Source of the DNA: Sphaeroforma sirkka
Taxonomy: Eukaryota; Opisthokonta; Ichthyosporea; Ichthyophonida
DNA length: 35,000 nt
Assembly: GCA_001586965.3 (NCBI GenBank)
Contig: LUCW03000534.1
Location: 1-35,000, forward strand
Reading direction: 5' to 3'
The notes beneath the pieces are model-generated. The model searched no databases and was not told the DNA's origin. It worked only from the letters and a program-made list of their open reading frames with translations. Shown one piece after another: positions 10,996 through 21,721 of this stretch (its first letter is position 1; each line of letters begins with the position of its first letter). Position numbers and translations under genes: made by a program.

Positions 10996-11390
10996 TATAT
11001 ATGTATAAGCATTCATATGCTAACGCAAAACACACACACATGTATATATAAGTATATATAACACCTGCACACATATATATACACACGTACATGCATACAT
11101 ACACATACATTATATATAGTATATATATATATACATATGTGCGTGCATCAGTAATCATATCATATATATATATATATATATAGAATCAACATCACACAAC
11201 ATATATAAATATGGATATGCATTAAACATGGGATTACATATATATATATATATATATAGATATGCATAAAACATAGGATATATAAATATCTATATATGGA
11301 TGCACATAATACAGACACACACAAACACACATCATTATATATATATATATATTATATATATTTATATGCATACATACACAGCAAGTTATA

Positions 11391-11432
<42 letters not shown>

Positions 11433-14400
11433 TACATATAAGTATATCCTTATTTCATATATATATATATACATATATACCTTGTATAAATATCCATATG
11501 TTTTTGTGTGTGTATAAATGCATATATATATATTTTATTTTATTTTCATATATATGTATATATATGATCATATGTATAAAATAATTTACACATCTATACA
11601 TATATACATACATAAACACAATCATGCATGCATACATACTTATATATATATATGTGTGTTTATATCTACGTGCATATATTCATGATATATGTGCATACAT
11701 GCTTATATATACATGTCATGGACATGTCACACAGACACACAAACATATATGTATATATGTATATGTATATGTATATCTATATATTCATTATTCTATAATT
11801 CATAATTGTATTTATATGAATGACACTGTATGGCCAAGTTGTTAGTGGTGTTATGTTTATGTCATTTTGCTTTACATACACACATTCAAAGTGATATTGG
11901 GATTCAAGGTTTAAACTCGTATTTCTGAATGTTGTCAATGTTTATGTCTGATCGAGAATACATCTGTGGCGCCACAATTTGATCTGCTCTTCACAAAATT
12001 AGAATGCATGCATTTGCATGTGAGCATGCTGCTTGTGTTTGCGCCAGCCAGGAGCACACGTATCATACCTTATCAACAGTGAGCATGTCTTGTGACGTGA
12101 TTGCACATCAATCTGTGTACGGAGAAGTAATTAATCGCCACTAAGTTTGTTGTTCCGCGCGTGTGTGTAGATCAAGTGATGTGACATTGTTCTCTACCAT
12201 TTGATCTTTGCGTATCTACTGTGCCCTGGGCAGCCTATCTCGCACTCACACAAACACGAATACAAACTTTGAGCCTCGCCATCATCCTGGTAGTGAGTGG
12301 TTTTATCCATCCCTTGTCATGTATACGAAGCTCTGTCCGAAGCTGCGAATAACTTCCGTTTATGTCTATAACGTCCTATACATTATCGTTTCGAAGGTAA
12401 TTTAATAATCTACAATGATAACGGCAAAATTGAGTGTAGAGCAATAAATCTGTTCCATTTGTAACCACGCCATCAACCTATGGGGCCTGTACTTCGCAAA
12501 TAGTGTATCGGATATAACTCCAGTGTCTTGTCGAGGTTGTGCTGTGTATGTATTTGAGTCACGACCCGCTCGAGGAATATATGTCTGACCACCAATAGAG
12601 ACAGACACAAATGATGAACTGTGTAGAGCTCAAGTCCCCACCAACTCGAGCCAACTCAGGCTAATAAACACGTGGTATCGTCGCTGCTATACAATGCGCA
12701 CTGGGTTTAGGGTATGCGTGCGAGGCTCTACGTAGTTGACCTGAAGTCACCTCCATTCTGACTATTGACCCCTCGCCACCGTACTAAACGTCACACCCTT
12801 GCGGATCACCCCTTGCTTGGACTACAGGCGTTAAAGTAGGCGACCACGTGACTGGTGGAGATGTCATTGGTACCGTACAGGAGAACACTCTGGTCCTGCA
12901 CAAGATCATCGTACCTCCCCGTGCCAAGGGTACCATCTCATTCGTGGCACCTGAGGGTGACTACAACTTGACCGAGACGGTTATGGAGGTCGATTTCAAC
13001 AAGAAGACACACAAGTTTCAGATGTTCCAGGTAAGGGTTGGGTTGGGCACGGGGATAGGTTGATATCAATAGGTGTTGTAAGCATGGATATAATAATATG
13101 AATAGGTGTTATAGGTTGGTGATATCAATTGGTGTTATAGGTTGGTGATATCAATTGGTATTATAGGTTGGTGATATCAATTGGTGTTATAGGCGTAGAT
13201 AGGTTGATAAGAATAGGTGTTGTAGGCGTGGATATGTTGATAGGAATAGGTGTTATAGGCGTGTATATGTTGACAAGGATAAGTGTTATAGGCGTGGATA
13301 GGTTGATATCAATAGGTGTTGTAGGCGAGTATATTCTGATAAGAATAGGTGTTATAGGCGTGGATAGGTTGATATCAATAGGTGGTGTAGGCGAGTATAT
13401 GTTGATAAGAATAGGTGTTATAGGCGTGGATAGGTTGATATCAATAGTTGTTATAGGTTGGTACGACCCACGAGCGCAGTGCTAGAGAGCTTCATTGTGA
13501 ACAGCTCTGTATATACATGTCTTCGCTTGTCACACCCAGCGTTGTCTCCTCTCACACTCTACACACTCTCACACATGCACACACACCTACCCTCTCCTCT
13601 TGTCCCTCGCACTTAATAGGTATGGCCCGTACGTTCACCCCGTCCCGTGGTCGATAAGATGACGGCTGACTACCCTCTGCTGACCGGACAGCGTGTGCTG
13701 GACTGTCTGTTCCCCTGTGTGCAGGGTGGTACCACAGCCATCCCCGGTGCTTTCGGGTGCGGAAAGACGGTGATTTCTCAGGTGAGTGCTGATGTGTGAT
13801 CACATGTATGATTCTACCTGTACATGGAGGGTGTATATATGATTATAATTGTATATGGAGTGTTCGCTGCGCATGCTGTGGACAGGTGGAGAGCGCGCAC
13901 CATTCTGTACTACTGTGATGGGCAATGCAAGCGTGCTCCAAAATCTACGATAACCGCAATGCTCAAGGCTATGGATTTCATTGGTGTAGTATATAATAGC
14001 ATGCTCGGCAAGCGACGGCTGTTGTGTGTGTATATATGCAAACAGGCAGATGCTCGTCACACCACATCACATCACACAACACAACACAACACAACGCACT
14101 ATGCATTGGACTGACTCTCTCTTGCTGACTGATACCGTTCACTTGCTGCAGGCCCTGTCCAAGTTCAGTAACTCCGATGTGATCATCTACGTCGGGTGCG
14201 GTGAGCGTGGTAACGAAATGGCTGAGGTGCTCAAGGACTTCCCAGAGCTTACCATGACCTTCAACGGCAAGGAAGAGAGTATCATGAGACGTACCACACT
14301 CGTAGCCAACACCTCCAACATGCCTGTAGCCGCCCGTGAGGCCTCCATCTACACCGGAATCACCCTGTCCGAGTACTTCCGTGATATGGGTTACAACGGT

Positions 14401-16552
14401 GAGTCAGGCACACGCCCTGTGCGAGGGCTGGAGTGTTGGTTTTCGCTGGACTAGAAACACTGTCTGATCTTGTGGTTTTGGTGCCTTATCTCTCAGAGTA
14501 TTTCGTAATGTAAGCACATCTCAGTCCTCCTTTAACAACACACCCATCACACCTGTCTTACAATGCGTCTCGCCTGATCCACCCCGTGCTTGCTTATCCT
14601 AACGTACCACTCGTTTCCTCCCCTCCACCAATATCTGCCTATCCCTATCCCTCCGACAGTCGCCATGATGGCCGACAGTACCTCTCGTTGGGCCGAGGCT
14701 CTGCGTGAGATCTCCGGACGTCTGGCTGAGATGCCTGCTGATTCCGGATATCCGGCCTACCTGTCCTCACGTTTGGCCTCGTTCTACGAACGTGCTGGTA
14801 AGGTGACCTGCATTGGTAACCCCAAGCGTGAAGGGTCTGTCACGGTCGTTGGAGCCGTGTCACCTCCCGGAGGTGATTTCTCTGATCCCGTAACCGCGTC
14901 CACCCTGTCTATTGTACAGGTGTTCTGGGGATTGGATAAGAAGCTCGCCCAGGTTAGTACGGAATACACACACGCACACACACACACGCACACACACACA
15001 CACACACACAATATATATATATATATATATGTACTTGTTTTATGCATGCGTTGGCTTTTGTATAAATTGGTGTCAGGTGTTTGTAGACTTGCAGTACTTA
15101 CGGAATTGATCGGTATGCCGTATGCAACGAGACATTCCGCTTGTTCAGATCCTCTAAACATCTACGAGGGCAACTTGTGTACACTTTCTGACGGATCGAT
15201 CTGTTACTCAACGAGATACCATGCTGCTATATAAATCATATATACTTACGAAATAACACCTACATACACGTACATGAGAAATAACATATACACACACGTA
15301 CACATACTTGCAGCGCAAACATTTCCCGTCCGTGAATTGGCTGCTGTCCTATTCCAAGTACACAAAAGCCCTCGAGCCCTTCTACGAGAAGATGGACCCC
15401 GAGTTCCTGCGCGTGCGCACCCAGTGTAAAGAGATTCTCCAGGAGGAGGAAGATCTGGCTGAGATTGTGCAATTGGTAGGTAAGAACTCGCTTGCCGAGG
15501 GAGACAAGATCACCCTGGAGATCGCCAAGCTCATCAAGGACGATTTCTTGCAGCAGAACGGTTACTCCTCGTACGATCAGTACTGTCCCTTCTACAAGAC
15601 GTAAGTATCAGGCCGGTTGCGTACAGGCCATCTCTAGTTTACAGATCCATTCGGTGGGTGTAAGGCTGTTGGTGGTAGAATTGGTTATTAGGCAAGGTGT
15701 CTTCACTGCTGCACGGTATTAATGGCTAGTGCATTACGAGGGGTACCTGTAGCATGCACCTTTTCACTCGTATTCATTCATTTATACCCATTCATGTCGA
15801 GTATCGATTGGGCATCAACGAACGTTTGATGTTATTTGTTTTGTTTTGAATTGACTGTGTTGCGGCGTCGCGACTATGTTTCTATTGTGCACTCATAACT
15901 GATTGTTCTGACATCATACCTACCTACCTACCTACCTACCTACATACATACATACATACGTGCATACACATAACTCGCTGACTGCCATTCTCTACAAATC
16001 AGCGTGGGTATGTTGAAGAATCTGATGCAGTTCCGTGACTTAGATCGCCACTCCGTCGAGGCCAGCGTACCTACCTACCTACCTACATACATACATACAT
16101 ACATACGTGCATACACATAACTCGCTGACTGCCATTCTCTACAAACCAGCGTGGGTATGTTGAAGAATCTGATGCAGTTCCGTGACTTGGCTCGCCACTC
16201 CGTCGAGGCCAGCGCCAACTCCGAGACAAAGATCACGTGGGCTATCATAAGAGATCAGTGCAGTGACATTTTGAACCGACTTTCATCACAGAAGTTCTTG
16301 GTATGTACATAAACCAAGCCGCATTGTACTTTATCACAGTACAGCCTAGGCTTGCATACAATCAAAGCGTGTAACGCATGTGTGCTGTCAACTCTTGACT
16401 ATCCCGTGTCTGCGAATGTCTGCGTGTGTCTAATTTACTATCTCGACTTGATCCGAATGCAGGAACCTCATGATGGTGAGGAGAAGAACAAGGAGGTGCT
16501 CGCCAAGCTATCCTCAGACATGGTCACAAAATTCAGAAACCTAGATGATTAG
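8416..16552 (+). CDS. ATP6V1A: V-type H+-ATPase catalytic subunit A (10 exons)
   Basis: Catalytic, ATP-hydrolysing subunit of the peripheral V1 sector of the vacuolar proton pump, acting with subunit B on the cytosolic face of acidic organelles. Coding exons: 8416-8418, 8851-8958, 9156-9444, 12828-13030, 13620-13781, 14152-14398, 14660-14952, 15314-15600, 16150-16300, 16463-16552. All introns are GT-AG and all junction phases agree, giving 610 residues, close to the usual 610-620. Walker A is GAFGCGKT (residues 244-251). The catalytic-Glu motif GERGNE follows at 272-277, then [35 protein letters not shown] and [11 protein letters not shown]. The first exon as called supplies only the initiator ATG before a GTATGT donor; the next exon is preceded by an in-frame stop, so it needs an upstream start. 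Exons are GC-richer than the introns. There is no intein in the P-loop region, unlike yeast VMA1. Confidence 0.96.
9445..12827 (+). other. Large intron 3 of the V-ATPase A gene
   Basis: A 3383-bp intron with donor GTACGT and acceptor CTACAG. Its first two thirds are a TA-dominated microsatellite; the rest (about 11800-12827) is unique AT-rich sequence with nothing recognisable. The neighbouring introns are about 90-590 bp, so this one is expanded mainly by the repeat. Confidence 0.9.
9575..11795. repeat. TA-rich microsatellite block, about 2.2 kb
   Basis: Long (TA)n runs with TATACATA, TACATA and CA-rich interruptions (CACACACG cluster at about 10450-10520). It lies wholly inside intron 3 of the V-ATPase A gene. 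Translations of this region are Ile/Tyr-rich artefacts. Long self-complementary runs such as this can form cruciform or hairpin structures. Confidence 0.95.
13049..13465 (+). repeat. Minisatellite in V-ATPase intron 4
   Basis: About a dozen degenerate units of roughly 33-36 bp, built around GGTGTTATAGGCGTGGATA and GGTTGATATCAATA. It begins less than 20 bp after the exon 4 donor site (13031) and fills most of intron 4 (13031-13619). A translated open frame across it is a by-product of the repeat length. Confidence 0.9.
14965..15030 (+). repeat. CA then TA microsatellite in V-ATPase intron 7
   Basis: A (CA)n tract followed by (TA)n, starting about 12 bp after the exon 7 donor at 14953. Simple sequence repeat, no coding value. 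Confidence 0.9.
15917..16214 (+). repeat. 147-bp tandem duplication including 3' splice site and part of exon 9
   Basis: Each unit has (TACC)n(TACA)n, then TACGTGCATACACATAACTC, a pyrimidine-rich stretch, an acceptor AG and the first 65 bases of exon 9. Unit 1 covers about 15921-16067 with its exon copy at 16003-16067. Unit 2 covers about 16068-16214 and continues into the complete exon 9 (16150-16300). Outside the microsatellite I count three differences: one next to the acceptor (AATCAG against AACCAG) and two in the exon copy (TTAGAT against TTGGCT). The first copy has no donor and reads into the TACC repeat, so it is a partial exon copy inside intron 8. Confidence 0.92.
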
Positions 16553-16712
16553 GTTTGGTTATTTTTAGATACGTAGTAGTTGGAGGGGGGGCGTGGCGAA
16601 GGTTGTGTAAGATATAAGAGAGCGATAATTCTGATGATGCGTTTAAAGCTGAATTATCACCATGGTCTTATTTATGTGAGCAGTGGGATCGGAATTTCCA
16701 TGAATCCAACAA

Positions 16713-16731
16713 ATTAAACAGTCAGATTAAA
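16713..16731 (+). terminator. Candidate polyadenylation signals of the V-ATPase A gene
   Basis: Two ATTAAA hexamers (16713-16718 and 16726-16731) about 160-180 bp after the stop codon at 16550-16552. The cleavage site itself cannot be located from sequence. Confidence 0.4.
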
Positions 16732-17039
16732 GCACACTGTACGTCTTCGGTTAAACGATATTATTTTTATTTTTACTGCATCTATCGAGAAAAAGAATTT
16801 CTCAAGATTTATTTATTCGTCTGACGTCTGCGAAGTCACCATTGGAAACGATCTTTTGCTAGGACACTCCCCAGTATGCGCTAATACACGCTAACACAAA
16901 TATATACTCAAAGAAGTCGTCCGCAAAGAATTTTGTCTCGTCATTCTGGTAATACAACTAAATCGTGTTATCTTTTTTCATCATCTACAAATATATATAT
17001 ATAGATACATACATACATGTATACATACATATGCATACT

Positions 17040-17095
<56 letters not shown>

Positions 17096-17245
17096 TGCAT
17101 ATACTCATAAACATATATATATATGTATATATATATACATACATAAACACAGACACGCACCCACAGACACACAGACACACACATATATATATATAGACAT
17201 TTTACATACACATACACATACACAAACAAACACACGGACACACAC

Positions 17246-17324
<79 letters not shown>

Positions 17325-18691
17325 CATTTACAGACACAGACACAGACACAGACACAGACATATATATATATATATATGGTTAGTATAATATATCTGTTGG
17401 GAATTGATCACCTGCAGTGTGAAAGAAATCGGGAGTAGGGCCAACATACAAGCCTATACCGAGGACAATGGTTGTGAAAGTGCACAATTCTTGTCAGGTC
17501 CTGTACAAATCACGTCCTTCACCGAGTCCATATTTAGTGCCTGAAGAATGCATCTTTATCTTCCTGGTTAGATCAAAACTGAACATCAGACTTGCATTGA
17601 TCCTCTAAAGTCTCATGGATGGCATGTCGAGTTGCATAAAGACGCTGATGTTCGAATGTATATATCTATATGTGCCTGAGTACGACATGGATACACAAAG
17701 TCACAAACCTATAAGTTCCCTGAACGATAAATGCGAAGATGTAAAAATTGTTCCTTTATATATTTTATTCTTTTCTAAAACATTCGAGATAGAGTGAACA
17801 AATGTGCATATAAACATGGTTTTTGCTTATTTCTTCTTTGAGAATAGCATAATATAGAGCTATAGCATAGCCTTCTAAATAGACATTATAGACTGTTTTA
17901 TCCATTTCTTTTTTGAAAACAATTAGCCAATAGTGATGTCTGTATGTACTACGACAATACGTATTTTCAGTACGAGCAAGGAGCAAAACAAAAACTCATT
18001 GAAACCAAAACCAAAACCAAAACCAAAACTTGAAAACTACAATCAGAAAAACCAATTTTCTTCTGTACAATCGATTGTATGTACCAGCAGGACATGTGCG
18101 ATGAGACATTTGAGCGGCCACGCTGGTATGGAAAGCAAATTGGGTATACAAGCTATTTTGCTCAACCACCCACGGCGAGCTTAGTCCTTTTCACACCTCT
18201 TCGTCAATCAGTCATCCTAAGGTATATCTTAGCTTACAATAGTACATACATATGTGAGCCAAATAGCTATATAATATGACTAAACACAGCCCACTAGTAT
18301 AGCAGGTACATTAATCCCGTCAGTAAATCTAAAATACTTCATCGTCGTTGCATTGTGTGATGAAGGTCAGCCATATACACAGTGCGCAACATTTCTATAT
18401 CCTGAAGATAAGATTCGTAGCGGCTCTCATTAGAGTTGCCGGAAAAAATTCAAACGGATACCTCTATGGGATTTTGAGACCAACAAAATCTAATAGTAGA
18501 AGACATTCCGAAGGATTGTACACAACAACAGCTGTAGGTTTATAGTACCCGCCATGACAGATTGGCGCCGTAAGGATCATAATATGCTCTCACAATTATC
18601 ATATCACATAGAGTTCGAAGACTGACGCATAATACTAAGCTCGAGGGTATTGTCGCATGCGGTAGGAATGGAAGGTGCAAGTACGGTCATA
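16732..18691. other. Intergenic, with microsatellite
   Basis: Between the V-ATPase A gene and the RPS20 locus. It contains a TA/CA microsatellite at about 16990-17380 and a short AAAACC repeat at about 18003-18030. The short ORFs show no recognisable motif. The right end presumably carries the promoter of the snoRNA/RPS20 unit. Confidence 0.6.
16990..17380. repeat. TA/CA microsatellite
   Basis: Alternating (TA)n, (CA)n, TACATA and CAGACA tracts, including one (TA)n run of more than 70 bp (about 17248-17321). Simple repeat. Confidence 0.95.
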
Positions 18692-18783
18692 GTGTCGAGT
18701 GTAGTGATGATTAGTACGCTATTAACCCAGCTCTTCGAATCCAGAATGAGACCAACTAGTTACTGTTTCTGATTTCTCGACAC
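18692..18783 (+). ncRNA. Box C/D snoRNA candidate, upstream copy
   Basis: Terminal stem GTGTCGAG (18692-18699) pairs perfectly with CTCGACAC (18776-18783). A perfect C box GTGATGA lies at 18704-18710 and a D box CTGA at 18769-18772. An internal guide AACCCAGCTC (18724-18733), followed by a D'-like TCGA (18735-18738), is complementary over 10 bases to the highly conserved large-subunit rRNA segment GAGCUGGGUU next to the peptidyl-transferase centre. With the five-nucleotide rule from that D', the methylated base would be the C of GAGC (E. coli C2579 by my count; I believe yeast Cm2948, guided by snR69, from memory). It is about 94% identical to the copy in RPS20 intron 1. It may lie in a 5' untranslated intron of RPS20 or have its own promoter. 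Confidence 0.75.
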
Positions 18784-18919
18784 ATGGACAAGTACTTGTA
18801 TACTTTCTAAAGACTACCTCGCTGAGGGCAAAGATCGTTAGATTATTTGCAACTTCTGGCCTCAGTATAGTTCTGATATGTTATAGTACGAATTCTGAGA
18901 ATATATGCTCAATTGGATA

Positions 18920-18955
18920 CTCTTCTTTTCTGCGCGTATATGTTATGCATCGCAG
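18920..18955 (+). promoter_or_regulatory. Pyrimidine tract and AG before the RPS20 start
   Basis: CTCTTCTTTTCT (18920-18931) lies 30-40 bases upstream of the RPS20 ATG and is followed by GCAG at 18952-18955, five bases before the ATG. It can be read as a terminal oligopyrimidine transcription start, as in many ribosomal protein genes, or as the polypyrimidine tract and acceptor of a 5' untranslated intron that would contain the upstream snoRNA. The sequence alone does not decide. Confidence 0.4.
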
Positions 18956-18960
18956 CCAAC

Positions 18961-21126
18961 ATGGATAAGAAAGGAGCCTTTTCCGCTGATGAAGCGAAGA
19001 TTCACCGAATCCGTATCACCCTTGCCAGTCGCAATGTAAAGTCCTTGGAAAAGGGTAAGTGAAGATTGATATCACAGTTGAATTAAAATTCACTGTTGTT
19101 ATGTGTTGTAAACCGTGCTGTGTTGTTGTACATGCTACACACTGCATTGTCAATTTCAAGACAAATTAACGAAGTGTGTGGTCTCGCATTGAATTCCAGC
19201 GACGCAATATCAAATGCACATCCAATAAATTAGAACCACAGTGCTCGGCAACCAATGTACACCTGAAATTTATTTCAATAGAGCTACAAAAAAACATGTT
19301 TGTTTATATAGGGGCGGATGTATGAATACAGTCGTCTTGCACACACACACATATATATATATGTATCGACACGCATACATGTATGTATATATACATATAT
19401 ATATATCGACACGCATACATATATATATATACATATTTGTCTATATGTACATAGAAGTTTGTGTATGTATATATATGTATGTGAAATAATTATTTATGTA
19501 TGTACGTGTGTACACACATATTTGGCGTACGTGTACTTTAAAATAAATGCATCTGCATTGATGTATATATACAAATACCCATATATGTATATGTATATAT
19601 ATGATAGACTACATAAACACCTCCGGATTGCTTGCCTCGGATAAGTAGGAAGCGCTGAAAGTAAAATCAGTTGTATTTATTGTATCTGATTTGAAGATGG
19701 TGCTTTTTGTGTGGAATGTGGACTTTGTTGGTGCTTGTATGTCGAGTTTAATGATGATTAGTACGCTATTAACCCAGCTCTTCGAATCCAGAATGAGACC
19801 AACTAGTTACTACTTCTGATTCCTCGACATGCGTTTGTTTCATGTCAAGCCTTTGGCGATAAAGTGACTACAGTTTGTTTTTCTAAATATATTATGTATC
19901 AAGGGGAAAAGGGCATGAGCTGCCGTGTGAGAAGTAGCTATTGCTTGTTTATGCGTTTAAATGATGTATTTTGTATTCTAGAAATGAAATGTCACCATGA
20001 ATTGAGAAGCGGCTTTTTGTGCGCATCCAGGATCACGGACATTGTCCAATTTATTTTTGGACTGTTATTTTACTCATTTTTCACTTGTTTGTTTGACAAA
20101 CAGTCTGTGCCGATCTGGTTCGTGGTGCCAAGGACAAAGACCTGAAGGTCAAGGGTCCCGTGCGTATGCCTACCCGAACCCTTCGTATCACCACCCGTAA
20201 GACCCCTTGTGGTGAGGGTTCTAAGACTTGGGACAGATTCGAGATGCGTGTCTACAAGCGTGTCATCGACTTGCACTCTCCCTCCGAGATCGTAAAGCAG
20301 ATTGTAAGTTATGTGTGGGAGTTGCTGCCAGTTAACATGTTTGTTTTGAATTATGTATCACGACACTAATTTCTATACTTTGGAGTCACAGGCGAAGTGT
20401 TTGTGCAGGTTTGTTAACAATCAAACAATAATTTATGAATACTCTATTGATGTGTTTCGTTGCTTATTGCATGCGGGAGTTAGTCCTCGTCATTTCCTAG
20501 CGTATAATTTATTTTATTTATGGTGCGAGCGAACGGAAGGGTAGGAAAATTTTCGTGGACGTCATCGATGAAAACAAGTTTGTACGCGACATGTAGTACA
20601 CATGCTCTTTTCCAAGCCTATGTATTAGTTTGCCAATAATACACATTTGATTTGAAACTTGGCAATAGCATCCTTGCATACTTGCGTGTAATATGGAGGA
20701 AGAATTCATGAGCAATAAATTCATTTTCTTCACGTTATTTTTCTATCTTACAGACATCTATCCACATCGAGCCCGGAGTGGAGGTCGAGGTAAGTTTCGG
20801 GCATGATCAATTGATACATGTTTAGTTCTGGCTTTTTACATAGAATCTAGATAACTTTAAAAACGCGAATTACCCTGTGCGTTAGCATGTATCACGCGAA
20901 AGTCTTTTGTATTCATGTAATTAGCTTAAAATATCTCATACATGTTGTCAATAATGACGCGGTGGTACATTATACTCTTAAGCATCAGTTGGTGTATTAC
21001 ACTTTCATTAATATCGTATTGTAGTTGTATCTCTGTCTAGTGCTTTAAAGTGGTACTCACGAATTTCCGTCAGGGTTCTTACACTTTTTTTCATATTTTT
21101 TATAGGTTACCGTTGCCGATTCATAG
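18961..21126 (+). CDS. RPS20: 40S ribosomal protein uS10 (RPS20), 4 exons
   Basis: Component of the head of the small ribosomal subunit. Coding exons 18961-19054, 20104-20303, 20754-20789 and 21106-21126 with GT-AG introns and matching phases give 116 residues, close to the roughly 120 usual for the family. Diagnostic segments are [18 protein letters not shown] in exon 1; [38 protein letters not shown] and [13 protein letters not shown] in exon 2; [10 protein letters not shown] in exon 3; and VTVADS in exon 4. Exon 4 is only 21 bases, seven codons including the stop. The start is chosen because the context is good and the length of the divergent N-terminus fits. Intron 1 (19055-20103) carries a box C/D snoRNA candidate. 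The gene is convergent with the globin-like gene downstream. Confidence 0.98.
19338..19500. repeat. TA/TACA microsatellite in RPS20 intron 1
   Basis: CACACATATATA-type repeat containing two copies of a TATCGACACGCATACAT segment (from about 19362 and 19404). It lies inside intron 1, upstream of the snoRNA candidate. Confidence 0.85.
19737..19832 (+). ncRNA. Box C/D snoRNA candidate in RPS20 intron 1
   Basis: Terminal stem GTATGTCGAG (19737-19746) pairs with CTCGACATGC (19823-19832), including one G-T pair. C box ATGATGA is at 19751-19757 and D box CTGA at 19816-19819. The guide AACCCAGCTC (19771-19780) with a following TCGA is identical to that of the upstream copy and complementary to rRNA GAGCUGGGUU. 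In the stem position just outside TGTCGAG, this copy has A-T where the other has G-C, a compensatory change supporting the fold. The bases immediately upstream of box D differ between copies, so the D' guide is the likely functional one. Location inside a ribosomal protein intron is the classic setting for processed snoRNAs. Confidence 0.85.
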
Positions 21127-21168
21127 TTATTGAAGCCTGTGTTAAGAGTCCAGGATCAGATCTGCTTC

Positions 21169-21174
21169 AATAAA
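21169..21174 (+). terminator. Polyadenylation signal AATAAA of RPS20
   Basis: A canonical AATAAA about 43 bases after the RPS20 stop codon. Confidence 0.65.
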
Positions 21175-21721
21175 TATGTAGTTATCTACTGGAATTAATT
21201 TAAGACTTAGTGGATCCGCTCAGCGGGTGTAGCTTTCGATTTTTTTGGGTGTATTCAAGGAGCCGATTGACTCGGTCTTGACTTATATTTCTTGTTCGTT
21301 TGTGAAGTGTTTAATCCTTCTGAATGTTGTGTTGATGTTGATAACTGTTTAGATTAGACTTCTTACTTCGAATTTGAGCTTCTCAATTGACGTAATAGAT
21401 TAAAGTCATATTTTAGAATTTGTGAGCCTGTTAAAAGAAAGTTTTCGACTAAAGTATGACTTATCGAAAGCTAAATAGTGACGGTCAAAGATGTCGAGTT
21501 CGAAGCATTATATATTTCTTCAAAATTAAATGGCAATTGTAAAGATTGCATCACGTTTAAAGGTAACGAGTGATACCATTATATGTTACTCTGTCAGCTA
21601 TTCTGGAATTATATACTCTCAATTTGAGCCTTGTAAAGACGATGCTAGATTAGAATACGGGACGCTCGAGCATCAAAGAATGTACTTTGTTGAGAGTTGC
21701 GACTAGCTGCCGTTTATAAAT

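Noticed and set aside
9696..11637. Many Ile/Tyr-rich ORFs on both strands
   Set aside because: Translations of TA/CA microsatellite inside a V-ATPase intron. The same applies to similar ORFs at 16968-17361, 19241-19644, 22824-23270 and 32003-32450.
13168..13485. ORF with repeated [10 protein letters not shown] units
   Set aside because: Produced by a minisatellite inside intron 4 of the V-ATPase gene; there is no start context or family.
16621..16680. CTGATGATG and CTGA in the V-ATPase 3' untranslated region as a snoRNA
   Set aside because: The C-like and D-like boxes are only about 15 bases apart and there is no terminal stem.
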